Positions 26,504 to 34,371 of a DNA stretch of 64,000 nucleotides are shown one piece after another. Source of the stretch: Virgisporangium ochraceum (GTDB lineage Bacteria; Actinomycetota; Actinomycetes; Mycobacteriales; Micromonosporaceae); contig NZ_BOPH01000143.1 in the NCBI RefSeq assembly GCF_016863655.1, forward strand, positions 1-64,000, read 5' to 3'. The notes under the pieces were generated by a model, which was given only the letters and a program-made list of their open reading frames with translations, was not told the DNA's origin and made no database searches. Position 1 is the first letter of the stretch. Each line of letters opens with the position of its first letter. Both the position numbers and the translations under genes were made by a program.

Positions 26504-27436
26504 CTAGTCCGGTGTCGACTGGATATCGAGCATCAGCGCGTTCACCAGCATGTGGATGCCGGTGAGCAGCGGACCGACCGAGAGCAGGACGCTACCCGTG
26601 GTCGCCACGGGCGTACCGAGCGTCTCGTACAGCACCCACACGCCGACGAGCGCGCCGAACGTCACCAGCGCCAGCCCGGTGAAGAACAGCAACGCGACGG
26701 CCGAGAACGACTGCAGCACGTGCTTGCGCAGCATCCGGCGCCAGAACCCGGTGACGAGCAGGCTGCCGATCGTCCACGTGACCTTGCGCAGGTTCATCGT
26801 GGACACCTCCTCGCCGTACAGCGCCGGCACCGAGACGTCCTTGGCCCGCGCGTTGGCGATGTTGAGCCAGATGAGGAAGTCGTTCTCGAACGCGTAGCTG
26901 CGGGCGACCCGGTCGAGCGGCAGGCGGTTGAGCGCCGTGCGCTTGACCGCCGTGTACCCGTTCTGCGGGTCGAAGAGGTTCCAGTAGCCGCTGGCCACCT
27001 TCGTGGCGAACGACAACGCGATGCTGCCGGCGGCCCGCATGAACGGCATCGTCGAGTAGCCGGTGCGCGAGTAGAACCGGTTGGCCTTGGTGAACTCGTA
27101 GCCGTGCTCGCAGATCGGGTCGAGCAGGTCGGGCAGGTACTGCGGGTCCATCTGGGCGTCGCCGGCCATGATGACGTTGACGTCGGCGCCCATCTCCAGC
27201 GCCTTGCGGTGACCGGTGATGATCGCGCCGCCGACACCCTGGTTGACCTCGTGGTCGATCACGTGGACCCGCGGGTCGTCGACCGCCCGGGCCTGCGCCG
27301 AGGTGTCGTCGGTCGACTTGTCGTTGACCACGACGATGAGGTCGACGTAGTCGGGCATCGTCATGATCGTCTTACCGATCAGCTTGCTCTCGTTGTACGC
27401 GGGCACCACGGCCGCGATCTTGTGGTCCTTGTACAC
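26504..27436 (-). CDS. Family 2 glycosyltransferase with two C-terminal membrane helices
   Basis: 310 aa. AAVVPAYNESKLIGKTI, VVNDKSTDDTS and IMAGDAQMDPQYL are the GT-A motifs of polyprenyl-phosphate glycosyltransferases. DPQNGYTAVKR is a further family landmark. Two hydrophobic segments (about 243-265 and 277-297) anchor it in the membrane. The GTG start at 27436 lies 5 nt after the dehydrogenase stop. Its likely job is to load a sugar, perhaps the diamino sugar made by the two upstream genes, onto a lipid carrier. That substrate is inferred from gene order. Confidence 0.88.
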   Translation of the reverse strand: MYKDHKIAAVVPAYNESKLIGKTIMTMPDYVDLIVVVNDKSTDDTSAQARAVDDPRVHVIDHEVNQGVGGAIITGHRKALEMGADVNVIMAGDAQMDPQYLPDLLDPICEHGYEFTKANRFYSRTGYSTMPFMRAAGSIALSFATKVASGYWNLFDPQNGYTAVKRTALNRLPLDRVARSYAFENDFLIWLNIANARAKDVSVPALYGEEVSTMNLRKVTWTIGSLLVTGFWRRMLRKHVLQSFSAVALLFFTGLALVTFGALVGVWVLYETLGTPVATTGSVLLSVGPLLTGIHMLVNALMLDIQSTPD

Positions 27437-27441
27437 GACGA

Positions 27442-28389
27442 CTACCCCGCGAGAATCTGGTCCCGGATGGAGATCGCCACCTCGAGCGCGGCCAGACCGT
27501 CGATGCCGCTCGACAGCGGCGTCCGGCGCTCCTGCACGCAGGCGGCGAAGTGACGCAGTTCGTGCATGAGCGGCTCACCGTGCTGGGCGAGGAACGGGAT
27601 CTCGACGAGACCGCTCTGCCGGTACCGGGCGCCACCGTCGGACAGGTACTCCGAGTGCTCGATCCGGTGCACCTCGACGTGCTGGCGCAGCAGGTCGGCG
27701 ACCACCGCGTTGTCGCGCTGGGTGAGGCTGATCCGCCGGATCTTGGTCTGGCTGACCCGGCTGGCGGTGATGTTGGCGATCACGCCGTTCTCGAACGTCA
27801 GCAGCGCGGTGGCCAGGTCGATGTCGCCGGAGCGCACCGCGCGGCCGACCGCCGACACGTGGACGATCTCCGACCCGATCGCCGCGCGGGCCAGGTCGAT
27901 GTCGTGGATCATGAGGTCGAGCACCACGTCGGCGAGGAGCCGGCCGGTGAACGGCCCGACGCGGGTGATCTCCAGCGCCACCGGGTCCTGCACCAGCCGC
28001 ACCAGTTCGGTGACCGCCGGGTTGAACCGCTCGATGTGGCCGACCATCAGGATCCGGTTGTTCGCCTCGGCCGCCTCGATGAGCGCCCGCGCGTCGGCCG
28101 CGCTGGTCGCGATCGGCTTCTCGACCAGCAGGTCACGGCCGCTCTTCAGGACGCGCGTGCCGAGCTCGGCGTGCGTCTCGCTCGGCGTGGCCAGCACGAC
28201 GCAGTCGGCCGCGTCGATGGCCTCCTCGATGCTGCTCGTGGCGAGCGCGTCGTGCGGCTTCGCCATCATGGCGGCCCGCTCGAGGTCGTTGTCGCACACC
28301 GCCGTGACGGTGAACTCCCGGATCGAGCCGGCGACCCGGCCGTGGTTGGCGCCCATGATTCCGGCACCGACGATGGCGAGTTTAGGCAC
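27442..28389 (-). CDS. Gfo/Idh/MocA-family NAD(P)-dependent sugar dehydrogenase (WbpB-like)
   Basis: 315 aa. The N-terminal Rossmann fold shows LAIVGAGIMGANHGR, then ATPSETHAE and the conserved EKPIA lysine motif. HIERFNPAV and DLMIHDIDLA follow in the C-terminal domain, the latter holding the catalytic histidine region. In WbpB/WlbA-type pathways such an enzyme oxidises C3 of a nucleotide sugar so that an aminotransferase can aminate it. The gene overlaps the aminotransferase gene by 8 bp, which supports that role. The GTG at 28389 is the start. Substrate (UDP- or dTDP-linked) is not certain. Confidence 0.88.
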   Translation of the reverse strand: MPKLAIVGAGIMGANHGRVAGSIREFTVTAVCDNDLERAAMMAKPHDALATSSIEEAIDAADCVVLATPSETHAELGTRVLKSGRDLLVEKPIATSAADARALIEAAEANNRILMVGHIERFNPAVTELVRLVQDPVALEITRVGPFTGRLLADVVLDLMIHDIDLARAAIGSEIVHVSAVGRAVRSGDIDLATALLTFENGVIANITASRVSQTKIRRISLTQRDNAVVADLLRQHVEVHRIEHSEYLSDGGARYRQSGLVEIPFLAQHGEPLMHELRHFAACVQERRTPLSSGIDGLAALEVAISIRDQILAG

Positions 28390-30043
28390 TGAACGCTCCT
28401 CGGACTGCGGCCACGATGCGGGCCAGGTCATCGGCGGACAACCACTGGTGGACGGGAACCGACACGACGTTCGCGGCGGCCCGTTCGGCTGTCGGGGTGA
28501 GGTCGCCCGCGATCTGCGGATGACCCTCGTAGCACTCGTAGTGGTGCATGAGCCTGGGATAGTACAGACCGAAGCCGACTCCGGCGTGCTCCAGATTCTT
28601 GGTGAGCTGGTCACGGGTGATCGGCGCGTCGTCGGCCAGTCGCAGCGTGTACTGGTGCCACACGTGGGTGCGTCCCTGCGGCGTCACCGGCGTGATCAGG
28701 CCCGGCACGTCGGCGAGGCCCTCGGACAGGGCGGCGGCGTTGGCGGCCCGCACGGCCGCCGTCTCGGCCAGCGTCGCGAGCTGCGGCACCGCGATCGCGG
28801 CCTGCAGGTCGGTCATGCGCCAGTTGTGACCGGCGGCCTCGTACATGTACCGGACCCGCATGCCCTGGTTGCGCAGCAGGCGCAGCCGGTCGGCCACCGC
28901 GTCGTCGGTGGTGGTGACGAGCCCGCCCTCACCGCTGTGCATGTTCTTGGTGGCGTACAGCGAGAAGCAGCCGACGCCCCACGAGCCCACCGACCGGTCG
29001 CCGATGCCCGCGGCGTGCGCCTGCGCGGCGTCCTCGACGATCTTCAGGCCGTGCCGGTCGGCGATCGCCTGGATCGCGGCCATGTCGGCCGGCAGGCCGT
29101 ACAGGTGGACCGGCATGATCACCTTCGTGCGCGGGGTGATCAGCGCCTCGACCGAGGCCGGGTCGATCGTGTAGTCGTCGGTGATGTCGGCCAGGCGCAC
29201 CGTGGCGCCGGAACGGAGGATCGCGTTGAGCGTCGCCGCGAAGCTGAACGACGTGGTGATCACCTCGTCGCCGGGGCCGACGCCGAGCGCCTCGAGCGCC
29301 GCCTCCAGCGCGACCGTGCCGTTCGACACCGCCACCGCGTGCGGCACGCCGTGCAGCTCCGCGAAGCCGTCCTCCAGCTTCTTCACGACCGGCCCCTGGG
29401 CCAGGACCCCCGAGCGCAGGACGGCGAGCACCGCCGCCTCCTGCTCCGGCGTCACCACGACCCGGGTGATCGGGATCGGCGTCATCTGGTTGGCGCTCCC
29501 CTCCGCGCTGCTGTTCAGGACGTCGTCCGACGGCCTCTCCGCGCCCCGCGCGACCACCTCGCCATCGCGGTTCACCCAGCCCAACGGGCGGGCGGGGTTA
29601 CCGGCTACGAGCTGGTGCGGCGCGACGTCCTTCGTGACCACCGCGCCGGCCGCCACCATCGCGTACTCGCCGATGGTGACCCCGCAGACCAGCGTGGCGT
29701 TGGCTCCGATCGACGCGCCCGTGCGGACCAGCGTGGGCGTGACCGCCCAGTCGCCGGTCGCCCGCGGACGCAGGTCGTTGGTGAAGACGGCGCTGGGCCC
29801 GACGAAGACCCTGCTCTCGATGGTCACGCCCTTGTACACCGACACGTTGTTCTGGATCTTCACGTCGTCACCGATGGTGACGTCTCCGTCGACGTAGACG
29901 TTGCGACCGATCGTGCAACCGGCGCCGATCCGGGCGGAACCGCGGACATGACCGAGGTGCCAGACCTTCGTACCGGCCCCGATCGACGCTCCCTCCTCGA
30001 CCTCAGCCGTCGGATGGATGAAAACCGGACTCGCTTCGGTCAC
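28382..30043 (-). CDS. Fused WbpD-like N-acetyltransferase / WbpE-like DegT aminotransferase
   Basis: 553 aa in one open frame. Residues about 5-165 are a left-handed beta-helix acyltransferase (IHPTAEVEEGASIGAGTKVW, then hexapeptide repeats, ending VAGNPARPLGWV). Residues 187-553 are a complete PLP-dependent DegT/DnrJ/EryC1 sugar aminotransferase: SNGTVALEAALEALG, VEDAAQAHAA, and the PLP lysine (about Lys366) in YATKNMHSGEGG. These two activities are normally separate. They aminate C3 and then acetylate it. A strong GGAGGGGA lies upstream of an internal ATG at 29485, so the aminotransferase may also be made alone. The GTG at 30043 has GAGG 8 nt upstream. Confidence 0.88.
   Translation of the reverse strand: MTEASPVFIHPTAEVEEGASIGAGTKVWHLGHVRGSARIGAGCTIGRNVYVDGDVTIGDDVKIQNNVSVYKGVTIESRVFVGPSAVFTNDLRPRATGDWAVTPTLVRTGASIGANATLVCGVTIGEYAMVAAGAVVTKDVAPHQLVAGNPARPLGWVNRDGEVVARGAERPSDDVLNSSAEGSANQMTPIPITRVVVTPEQEAAVLAVLRSGVLAQGPVVKKLEDGFAELHGVPHAVAVSNGTVALEAALEALGVGPGDEVITTSFSFAATLNAILRSGATVRLADITDDYTIDPASVEALITPRTKVIMPVHLYGLPADMAAIQAIADRHGLKIVEDAAQAHAAGIGDRSVGSWGVGCFSLYATKNMHSGEGGLVTTTDDAVADRLRLLRNQGMRVRYMYEAAGHNWRMTDLQAAIAVPQLATLAETAAVRAANAAALSEGLADVPGLITPVTPQGRTHVWHQYTLRLADDAPITRDQLTKNLEHAGVGFGLYYPRLMHHYECYEGHPQIAGDLTPTAERAAANVVSVPVHQWLSADDLARIVAAVRGAFSA
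29497..29504 (-). promoter_or_regulatory. Internal Shine-Dalgarno before the aminotransferase part of the fusion
   Basis: GGAGGGGA on the minus strand precedes an in-frame ATG at 29485, the natural start (MTPIPITRV) of a 367-aa DegT protein. Either it is a relic of two once-separate genes or it is used for a second, shorter product. Confidence 0.5.
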
Positions 30044-30189
30044 CAGGTACGCCTCACTCGAACGAGCGCAGCCATCGGCCGCGAGGAATCGGAACGGACA
30101 GACAATAGCCGTTCGCTCCGACACCTCCGAACCCGGCGCGCACGCTTCTGTCCGACAAGACACCCGTTCCTGGTCAATACGGTGGCACG

Positions 30190-30216
30190 AAAAAGCGCCG
30201 GCACGCGGCCGGCGCT
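30190..30216 (-). terminator. Intrinsic terminator after arc
   Basis: On the minus strand AGCGCCGGC and GCCGGCGCT form a perfect 9-bp stem around a 5-nt loop, followed by TTTTT. It lies 46 nt past the arc stop codon and ahead of the glycan operon at 30043. This separates the two transcription units. Confidence 0.85.
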
Positions 30217-30228
30217 TCCTCGTTGCTG

Positions 30229-30271
30229 TGCGTTACAGGTACCGAGCGTTCCAGGTATGCGTTACAGGTAC
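30229..30271. repeat. Short direct repeat at the arc 3' end
   Basis: TGCGTTACAGGTAC occurs at 30229-30242 and again at 30258-30271, with a third imperfect copy (GCGTTCCAGGTAT) between. The second copy encodes the arc C-terminal Tyr-Leu and stop codon. The duplicate is outside the gene and out of frame. Confidence 0.6.
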
Positions 30272-32043
30272 TGACCGGTGTTGCTGGCCGTCTCGATCGA
30301 GCGGCCGGCCTCGGCGCCCTTGCCACCGGACACCAGGGTGCGGATGTAGACGATCCGCTCGCCCTTCTTGCCGGAGATGCGGGCCCAGTCGTCGGGGTTG
30401 GTCGTGTTCGGAAGGTCTTCGTTCTCGCGGAACTCGTCGACGCACGAGTCGAGCAGGTGCTGCAGGCGCAGCCCCTTCTGACCGTTGCCGAGGAAGTCCT
30501 TGATGGCCATCTTCTTCGCCCGGTCGACGATGTTCTGGATCATCGCGCCGGAGTTGAAGTCCTTGAAGTACAGGACCTCCTTGTCACCGTTGGCGTAGGT
30601 GACCTCGAGGAACCGGTTCTCCTCGGTCTCCGAGTACATCCGCAGCACCGTGGCCTGGATCATCGCCGCGACGCAGGCGTCGCGCGAGCCACCGTTCTGG
30701 TCGATGTCGTCGGCGTGCAGCGGCAGGTCGGTGAGGATGTACTTGGAGAAGATGTCCTTCGCCGCCTCGGCGTCCGGACGCTCGATCTTGATCTTCACAT
30801 CGAGCCGGCCGGGCCGCAGGATGGCGGGGTCGATCATGTCCTCCCGGTTGGAGGCACCGATCACGATGACGTTCTCCAGGCCCTCCACGCCGTCGATCTC
30901 GCTGAGCAGCTGCGGGACGATCGTGTTCTCGACGTCGGACGACACGCCGGAGCCGCGGGTGCGGAACACCGAGTCCATCTCGTCGAAGAACACGATGACC
31001 GGCGTGCCCTCGCCGGCCTTCTCGCGGGCCCGCTGGAACACCAGCCGGATGTGGCGCTCCGTCTCACCGACGTACTTGTTGAGGAGCTCGGGACCCTTGA
31101 TGTTGAGGAAGTAGCTGGTGTGCTTCTCCTCACCCCGCCGCTCGGCGATCTTCTTCGCCAGCGAGTTCGCCACCGCCTTGGCGATGAGCGTCTTACCGCA
31201 CCCGGGCGGGCCGTAGAGCAGGATGCCCTTCGGCGGCCGGAGCTGGTGCTCACGGAACAGGTCCGCGTGCAGGAACGGCAGCTCCACCGCGTCGCGGATC
31301 TGCTCGATCTGCCGGTCGAGGCCACCGATGTCGGTGTAGTCGACGTCGGGCACCTCCTCCAGGACCAGCTCCTCGACCTCGCTCTTCGGGATGCGCTCGT
31401 ACGCGTACGCCGAGCGGGGCTCCACCATGAGCGAGTCACCCGGCCGCAACGGCACGTCCGTGAGCGATTCGGCCAGATAGACGATGCGCTCCTCGTCGGC
31501 GTGGGAGATGACCAGAGCCCGGTCGGCGCGCTCGCCCTCCGGTGCCTCCAGCACCTCCTTCAGCATGACGACCTCGCCGGCCCGTTCGAACCCGAACGCG
31601 TCGACGACGTTGAGCGCGTCGTTGAGCAGGACCTCCTGGCCACGCTTGAGCTCGTCGAGGTCGAGCGCCGGCGACACCGCCACCCGCAGCTTGCGGCCGC
31701 CGGTGAAGACGTCGGCCGTGCCGTCCTCGTGCCTGGTCAGGAAGACCCCGTAGCCACTCGGTGGCTGGGCCAGTCGGTCAACCTCTTCCTTGAGGGTGAT
31801 GATCTGGGCCCGTGCCTCCTTGAGCGTGGCCACCAACCGCTCGTTGTTCTCGGTCATCCGAGACACCTGTGCCTGGGCGGCCGCCAGGCGTTCCTCCAGT
31901 TGGCGTACATGACGAGGGCTCTCGGTCAGCTTCCGCCGAACCAGGGCGAGCTCCTCTTGGAGGTACGCGACCTGGGTGGCGAGGTCGTGCGCATCCCTCT
32001 CCCACCGTGCGGCGCGCGCATCCGCGTCGTCGCTGCGTGCCAC
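30262..32043 (-). CDS. arc: Proteasome-associated ATPase Arc/Mpa
   Basis: 593 aa AAA ATPase forming the hexameric unfoldase cap of the proteasome. Residues about 10-95 form the coiled coil that captures Pup. OB-fold domains follow (about 97-245). The AAA domain has Walker A GPPGCGKT near residue 278 and Walker B VIVFFDEMDSVF. The C-terminus ends GQYL, the penultimate-tyrosine motif that opens the 20S gate. The GTG start at 32043 has GGAGGTG just upstream. In many actinomycetes arc sits next to dop-pup-prcBA. Here it is 9 kb away. Confidence 0.97.
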   Translation of the reverse strand: MARSDDADARAARWERDAHDLATQVAYLQEELALVRRKLTESPRHVRQLEERLAAAQAQVSRMTENNERLVATLKEARAQIITLKEEVDRLAQPPSGYGVFLTRHEDGTADVFTGGRKLRVAVSPALDLDELKRGQEVLLNDALNVVDAFGFERAGEVVMLKEVLEAPEGERADRALVISHADEERIVYLAESLTDVPLRPGDSLMVEPRSAYAYERIPKSEVEELVLEEVPDVDYTDIGGLDRQIEQIRDAVELPFLHADLFREHQLRPPKGILLYGPPGCGKTLIAKAVANSLAKKIAERRGEEKHTSYFLNIKGPELLNKYVGETERHIRLVFQRAREKAGEGTPVIVFFDEMDSVFRTRGSGVSSDVENTIVPQLLSEIDGVEGLENVIVIGASNREDMIDPAILRPGRLDVKIKIERPDAEAAKDIFSKYILTDLPLHADDIDQNGGSRDACVAAMIQATVLRMYSETEENRFLEVTYANGDKEVLYFKDFNSGAMIQNIVDRAKKMAIKDFLGNGQKGLRLQHLLDSCVDEFRENEDLPNTTNPDDWARISGKKGERIVYIRTLVSGGKGAEAGRSIETASNTGQYL

Positions 32044-32388
32044 GTCCCACCTCCCCGGGGGTTAAACGTTGTGCTCTAACACTAACTGCTCATCTGGCGC
32101 CTAGTCCCGTTGCATCGCCCACGGTTTCTTGGCCGCGTTGGTGTCGGGTTCACCCATCCGTCACCAACGGACGGCACATCCGGCCGGTGGCGCGGGTGAC
32201 CGGGTCACCGTCGGCGACCGCCGGGGCGCCGCTGAGCCGTGCGTCACGCGCGATCCCGGGCGGGTCGCGCGGCGTGGCGGCTCACCGGTTCGGGTGACGA
32301 CCGACACCCCCGCGGCGCCCGCGCCGCCCCTCGGCCGGGGCGGTGGGGTCGGGTACCGTCGGAACCGCCGACCAACGGAGGAGGACCA
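32044..32388. promoter_or_regulatory. Divergent arc/ferredoxin intergenic region with two inverted repeats
   Basis: 345 bp with no gene I can support. CGTTGGTG (32136-32143) pairs with CACCAACG (32162-32169). GGTGACC-G-GGTCACC at 32195-32209 is a perfect 7-1-7 dyad of operator type. On the arc side the minus strand has the tandem words GTTAGTGTTAG close to the start. On the ferredoxin side TACCGT (32354-32359) is a candidate -10 box about 30 nt before the start. Confidence 0.4.
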
Positions 32389-32685
32389 GTGTCCGACACA
32401 GTGTCCGACGAGCTGCAGGTGCGGGTCGACCAGGACCTGTGCACCGGCGACGGCCTCTGCGTGCAGTACGCGCCCGAGGTGTTCGAGTTCGACGTCGACG
32501 GCCTGGCCTACGTCAAGGACGGCGACGGCGATCTCAAGCTCGAACCCGGCGCCCGGGTCGGCGTGCCGGCCGGTCTCACGCTGCACGTCATCGACGCGGC
32601 CAAGGAGTGCCCGGGCGAGTGCATCCACGTCACCCGCGTGAGCGACGGCGCACCGGTCGCCGGTCCGGACGCCGACGCGGCGTAA
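32389..32685 (+). CDS. Small ferredoxin (3Fe-4S type)
   Basis: 98 aa, single-cluster ferredoxin. Cys18, Cys24 and Cys74 in DLCTGDGLC and KECPGEC are the expected ligands. The position of the second cysteine of a 4Fe-4S CxxCxxC motif is not a cysteine, as in actinobacterial 3Fe-4S ferredoxins. Cys78 is additional. Residues between form the usual acidic EVFEFDVDGLAYV strand. An electron donor role, often to cytochromes P450, is known for the family, but no partner is in the window. The GTG at 32389 has GGAGGAGG 4 nt upstream. Confidence 0.88.
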   Translation: MSDTVSDELQVRVDQDLCTGDGLCVQYAPEVFEFDVDGLAYVKDGDGDLKLEPGARVGVPAGLTLHVIDAAKECPGECIHVTRVSDGAPVAGPDADAA

Positions 32686-32707
32686 CCGCGCGCCGGTCAC
32701 GGGCCGC

Positions 32708-33295
32708 TCAGATCATCGGCCGTCCGACGAGAGACGAGACAAGCCGGGCGAACTCCTCCAACCGCCCGATCTGACCCGCCCCGCCGTCGTCGAGGGTCTT
32801 GCCGAAGCGCAGCGCGTCGTGGCGGATCACCGGCCCGCCGTCCTCCGCGGCGGCCATGCCGGGGCCGGCGCTGGTCTCGTCGAGCGAGCTGAGCAGCAGG
32901 TAGACGTCGATGCTGTCGACGCGCACCTGGCCGCCGCCGGTACGGGTGAGCCGCCGCCGGCAGCCCACCTCCGTCACCGCCGACAGGGCCACCACCCGCA
33001 GCGACGACGACATCGACCCGGGCGGGCCGTCACCGGGGGGCAGGTCCTCGCCGTGCCAGAGCACCAGCCGGGTGCCGTCACAGACGACGACCTCCTGCCA
33101 CACCCCGTTGACCTCGTTCACGAAGCGCTCCAGCGTGAAGCCGAGCACCTGGGAGCCACGCATGACCCCGGCGAGCGCGTCGAGCGCGATCTCCGGGTCC
33201 CTCAGGTACGCGCGGGCCGCCGAGTCCAGCTCCGTGTACGGAGACCAGTCCGGGAAGACCGCCGGCATCTCGTTCCCAAAGCTGCTACGCGTCAT
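32708..33295 (-). CDS. Conserved actinobacterial hypothetical protein next to trmI (DUF5998-like)
   Basis: 195 aa, soluble, no signal peptide. The order is MPAVFPDWSPYTELDSAARAYL, a mixed alpha/beta core containing VVVCDGTRLVLWHGEDLPP, and a C-terminal helix ending FARLVSSLVGRPMI. I recall similar proteins as DUF5998 beside trmI and arc in actinobacteria, but I cannot verify the name. No catalytic motif is evident. The ATG shares ATGA with the trmI stop, so it is coupled to trmI. Confidence 0.7.
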   Translation of the reverse strand: MTRSSFGNEMPAVFPDWSPYTELDSAARAYLRDPEIALDALAGVMRGSQVLGFTLERFVNEVNGVWQEVVVCDGTRLVLWHGEDLPPGDGPPGSMSSSLRVVALSAVTEVGCRRRLTRTGGGQVRVDSIDVYLLLSSLDETSAGPGMAAAEDGGPVIRHDALRFGKTLDDGGAGQIGRLEEFARLVSSLVGRPMI

Positions 33296-34371
33296 GGGCC
33301 CCCCTCGCCCGGGTTCACCTCGGCAGTCCCGTTGCCGTTGGTGCCCCCACCGGCGGCCCGGCCGGCCACCTGTTCGTCGACGGCCCCGCCGACCGTCGTG
33401 CTGCTCACCATGGGGTCGTCCGGGACGCCTGCTGGAGGCGCCGTGGGAACGTGCGTCCCATTGCCTTTCGAACCCACGACGGCGCCGGCGGCCGCCGCCG
33501 CGCGCTTGAGCTGGTACGCCTCCGCGCCCTTGCTCGGCTTGCGCCGCCGCGGCGGGGCCACGACGCCGGGTGCCATACGACGGGCCGTGACCAGGAACGC
33601 CGTGTGGGCGATCATGCGATGGTCCGGGCGGACCGCCAGGCCCTCGGCGTGCCAGTCACGCACGAGGGTCTCCCAGGCGCGCGGCTCGGTGAAGCACCCG
33701 CTCTCGCGCAACGCCTCGACCAGCTCGCTGAGCTGCGGCGTCGTCGCCACGTAGCCCACGAAGACCCCGCCGGGCACGAGAGCGCGCTCGACGAGATCCA
33801 GGTGCTCCCACGGCGTGAGCATGTCAAGGATTATCCGGTCAAAATCGTTCTCTTCGCAGGCACCTACGTCATCCACTGTGAGGGACCAGTTCTCCGGGAC
33901 ATCGCCCATGAAGGCCGAAACGTTACGCCGGGCGATCTCCGCGAAGTCGGCGCGCTGCTCGAACGAGAACAGCTGACCCGTCGGCCCCACGGCGCGCAGC
34001 AGCCAGCAGCTCAACGCACCCGACCCGGCACCGGCCTCCAGCACCTTCGCACCCGGGAACACGTCGCCCATCGCGACGATCTGCGCCGCGTCCTTCGGGT
34101 AGATCACCTGGGCGCCGCGGGGCATGCCGAGGACGTAGTCGGCGAGCAGGGGGCGCAGCGCAAGGTACTGGGTGCCGCCGGAGCTGGTCACGACGCTGGC
34201 GTCGGGAAGGCCGATCAGGGCGTCGTGGTCGACCATGCCCCGGTGGGTGTGGAACTGCCTGCCCGGCTCCAGCGTGATCGTGTGCAGCCGGCCCTTGGGG
34301 TCGGTGAGCTGCACGCGGTCGCCCACCCGGAACGGCCCTCGGTGCCTCGGGCCTGCGTGCGTGGCGGTCAC
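33292..34371 (-). CDS. trmI: tRNA (adenine(58)-N1)-methyltransferase TrmI
   Basis: 359 aa. A short N-terminal beta domain (FRVGDRVQLTDPKGRLHTITLE) is followed by the class I SAM-dependent methyltransferase fold. VLEAGAGSGALSCWLL is the SAM loop and DRIILDMLTPWEHLDLVE holds the aspartate of motif IV. It methylates A58 in the T-loop of tRNA. The last 80 residues are a low-complexity Gly/Pro/Ala/Asn tail beyond the normal family length. The GTG at 34371 overlaps the M50 protease stop (GTGA). The neighbourhood with arc is conserved in actinobacteria. Confidence 0.93.
   Translation of the reverse strand: MTATHAGPRHRGPFRVGDRVQLTDPKGRLHTITLEPGRQFHTHRGMVDHDALIGLPDASVVTSSGGTQYLALRPLLADYVLGMPRGAQVIYPKDAAQIVAMGDVFPGAKVLEAGAGSGALSCWLLRAVGPTGQLFSFEQRADFAEIARRNVSAFMGDVPENWSLTVDDVGACEENDFDRIILDMLTPWEHLDLVERALVPGGVFVGYVATTPQLSELVEALRESGCFTEPRAWETLVRDWHAEGLAVRPDHRMIAHTAFLVTARRMAPGVVAPPRRRKPSKGAEAYQLKRAAAAAGAVVGSKGNGTHVPTAPPAGVPDDPMVSSTTVGGAVDEQVAGRAAGGGTNGNGTAEVNPGEGGP

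Noticed and set aside
28382..29485. Aminotransferase as a separate gene only
   Set aside because: No stop codon separates it from the acetyltransferase frame. The fusion is the simplest reading, with internal initiation noted.
27566..30274. Plus-strand 902-codon open frame
   Set aside because: It is antisense to the dehydrogenase and the fused acetyl/aminotransferase, whose motifs are unambiguous.
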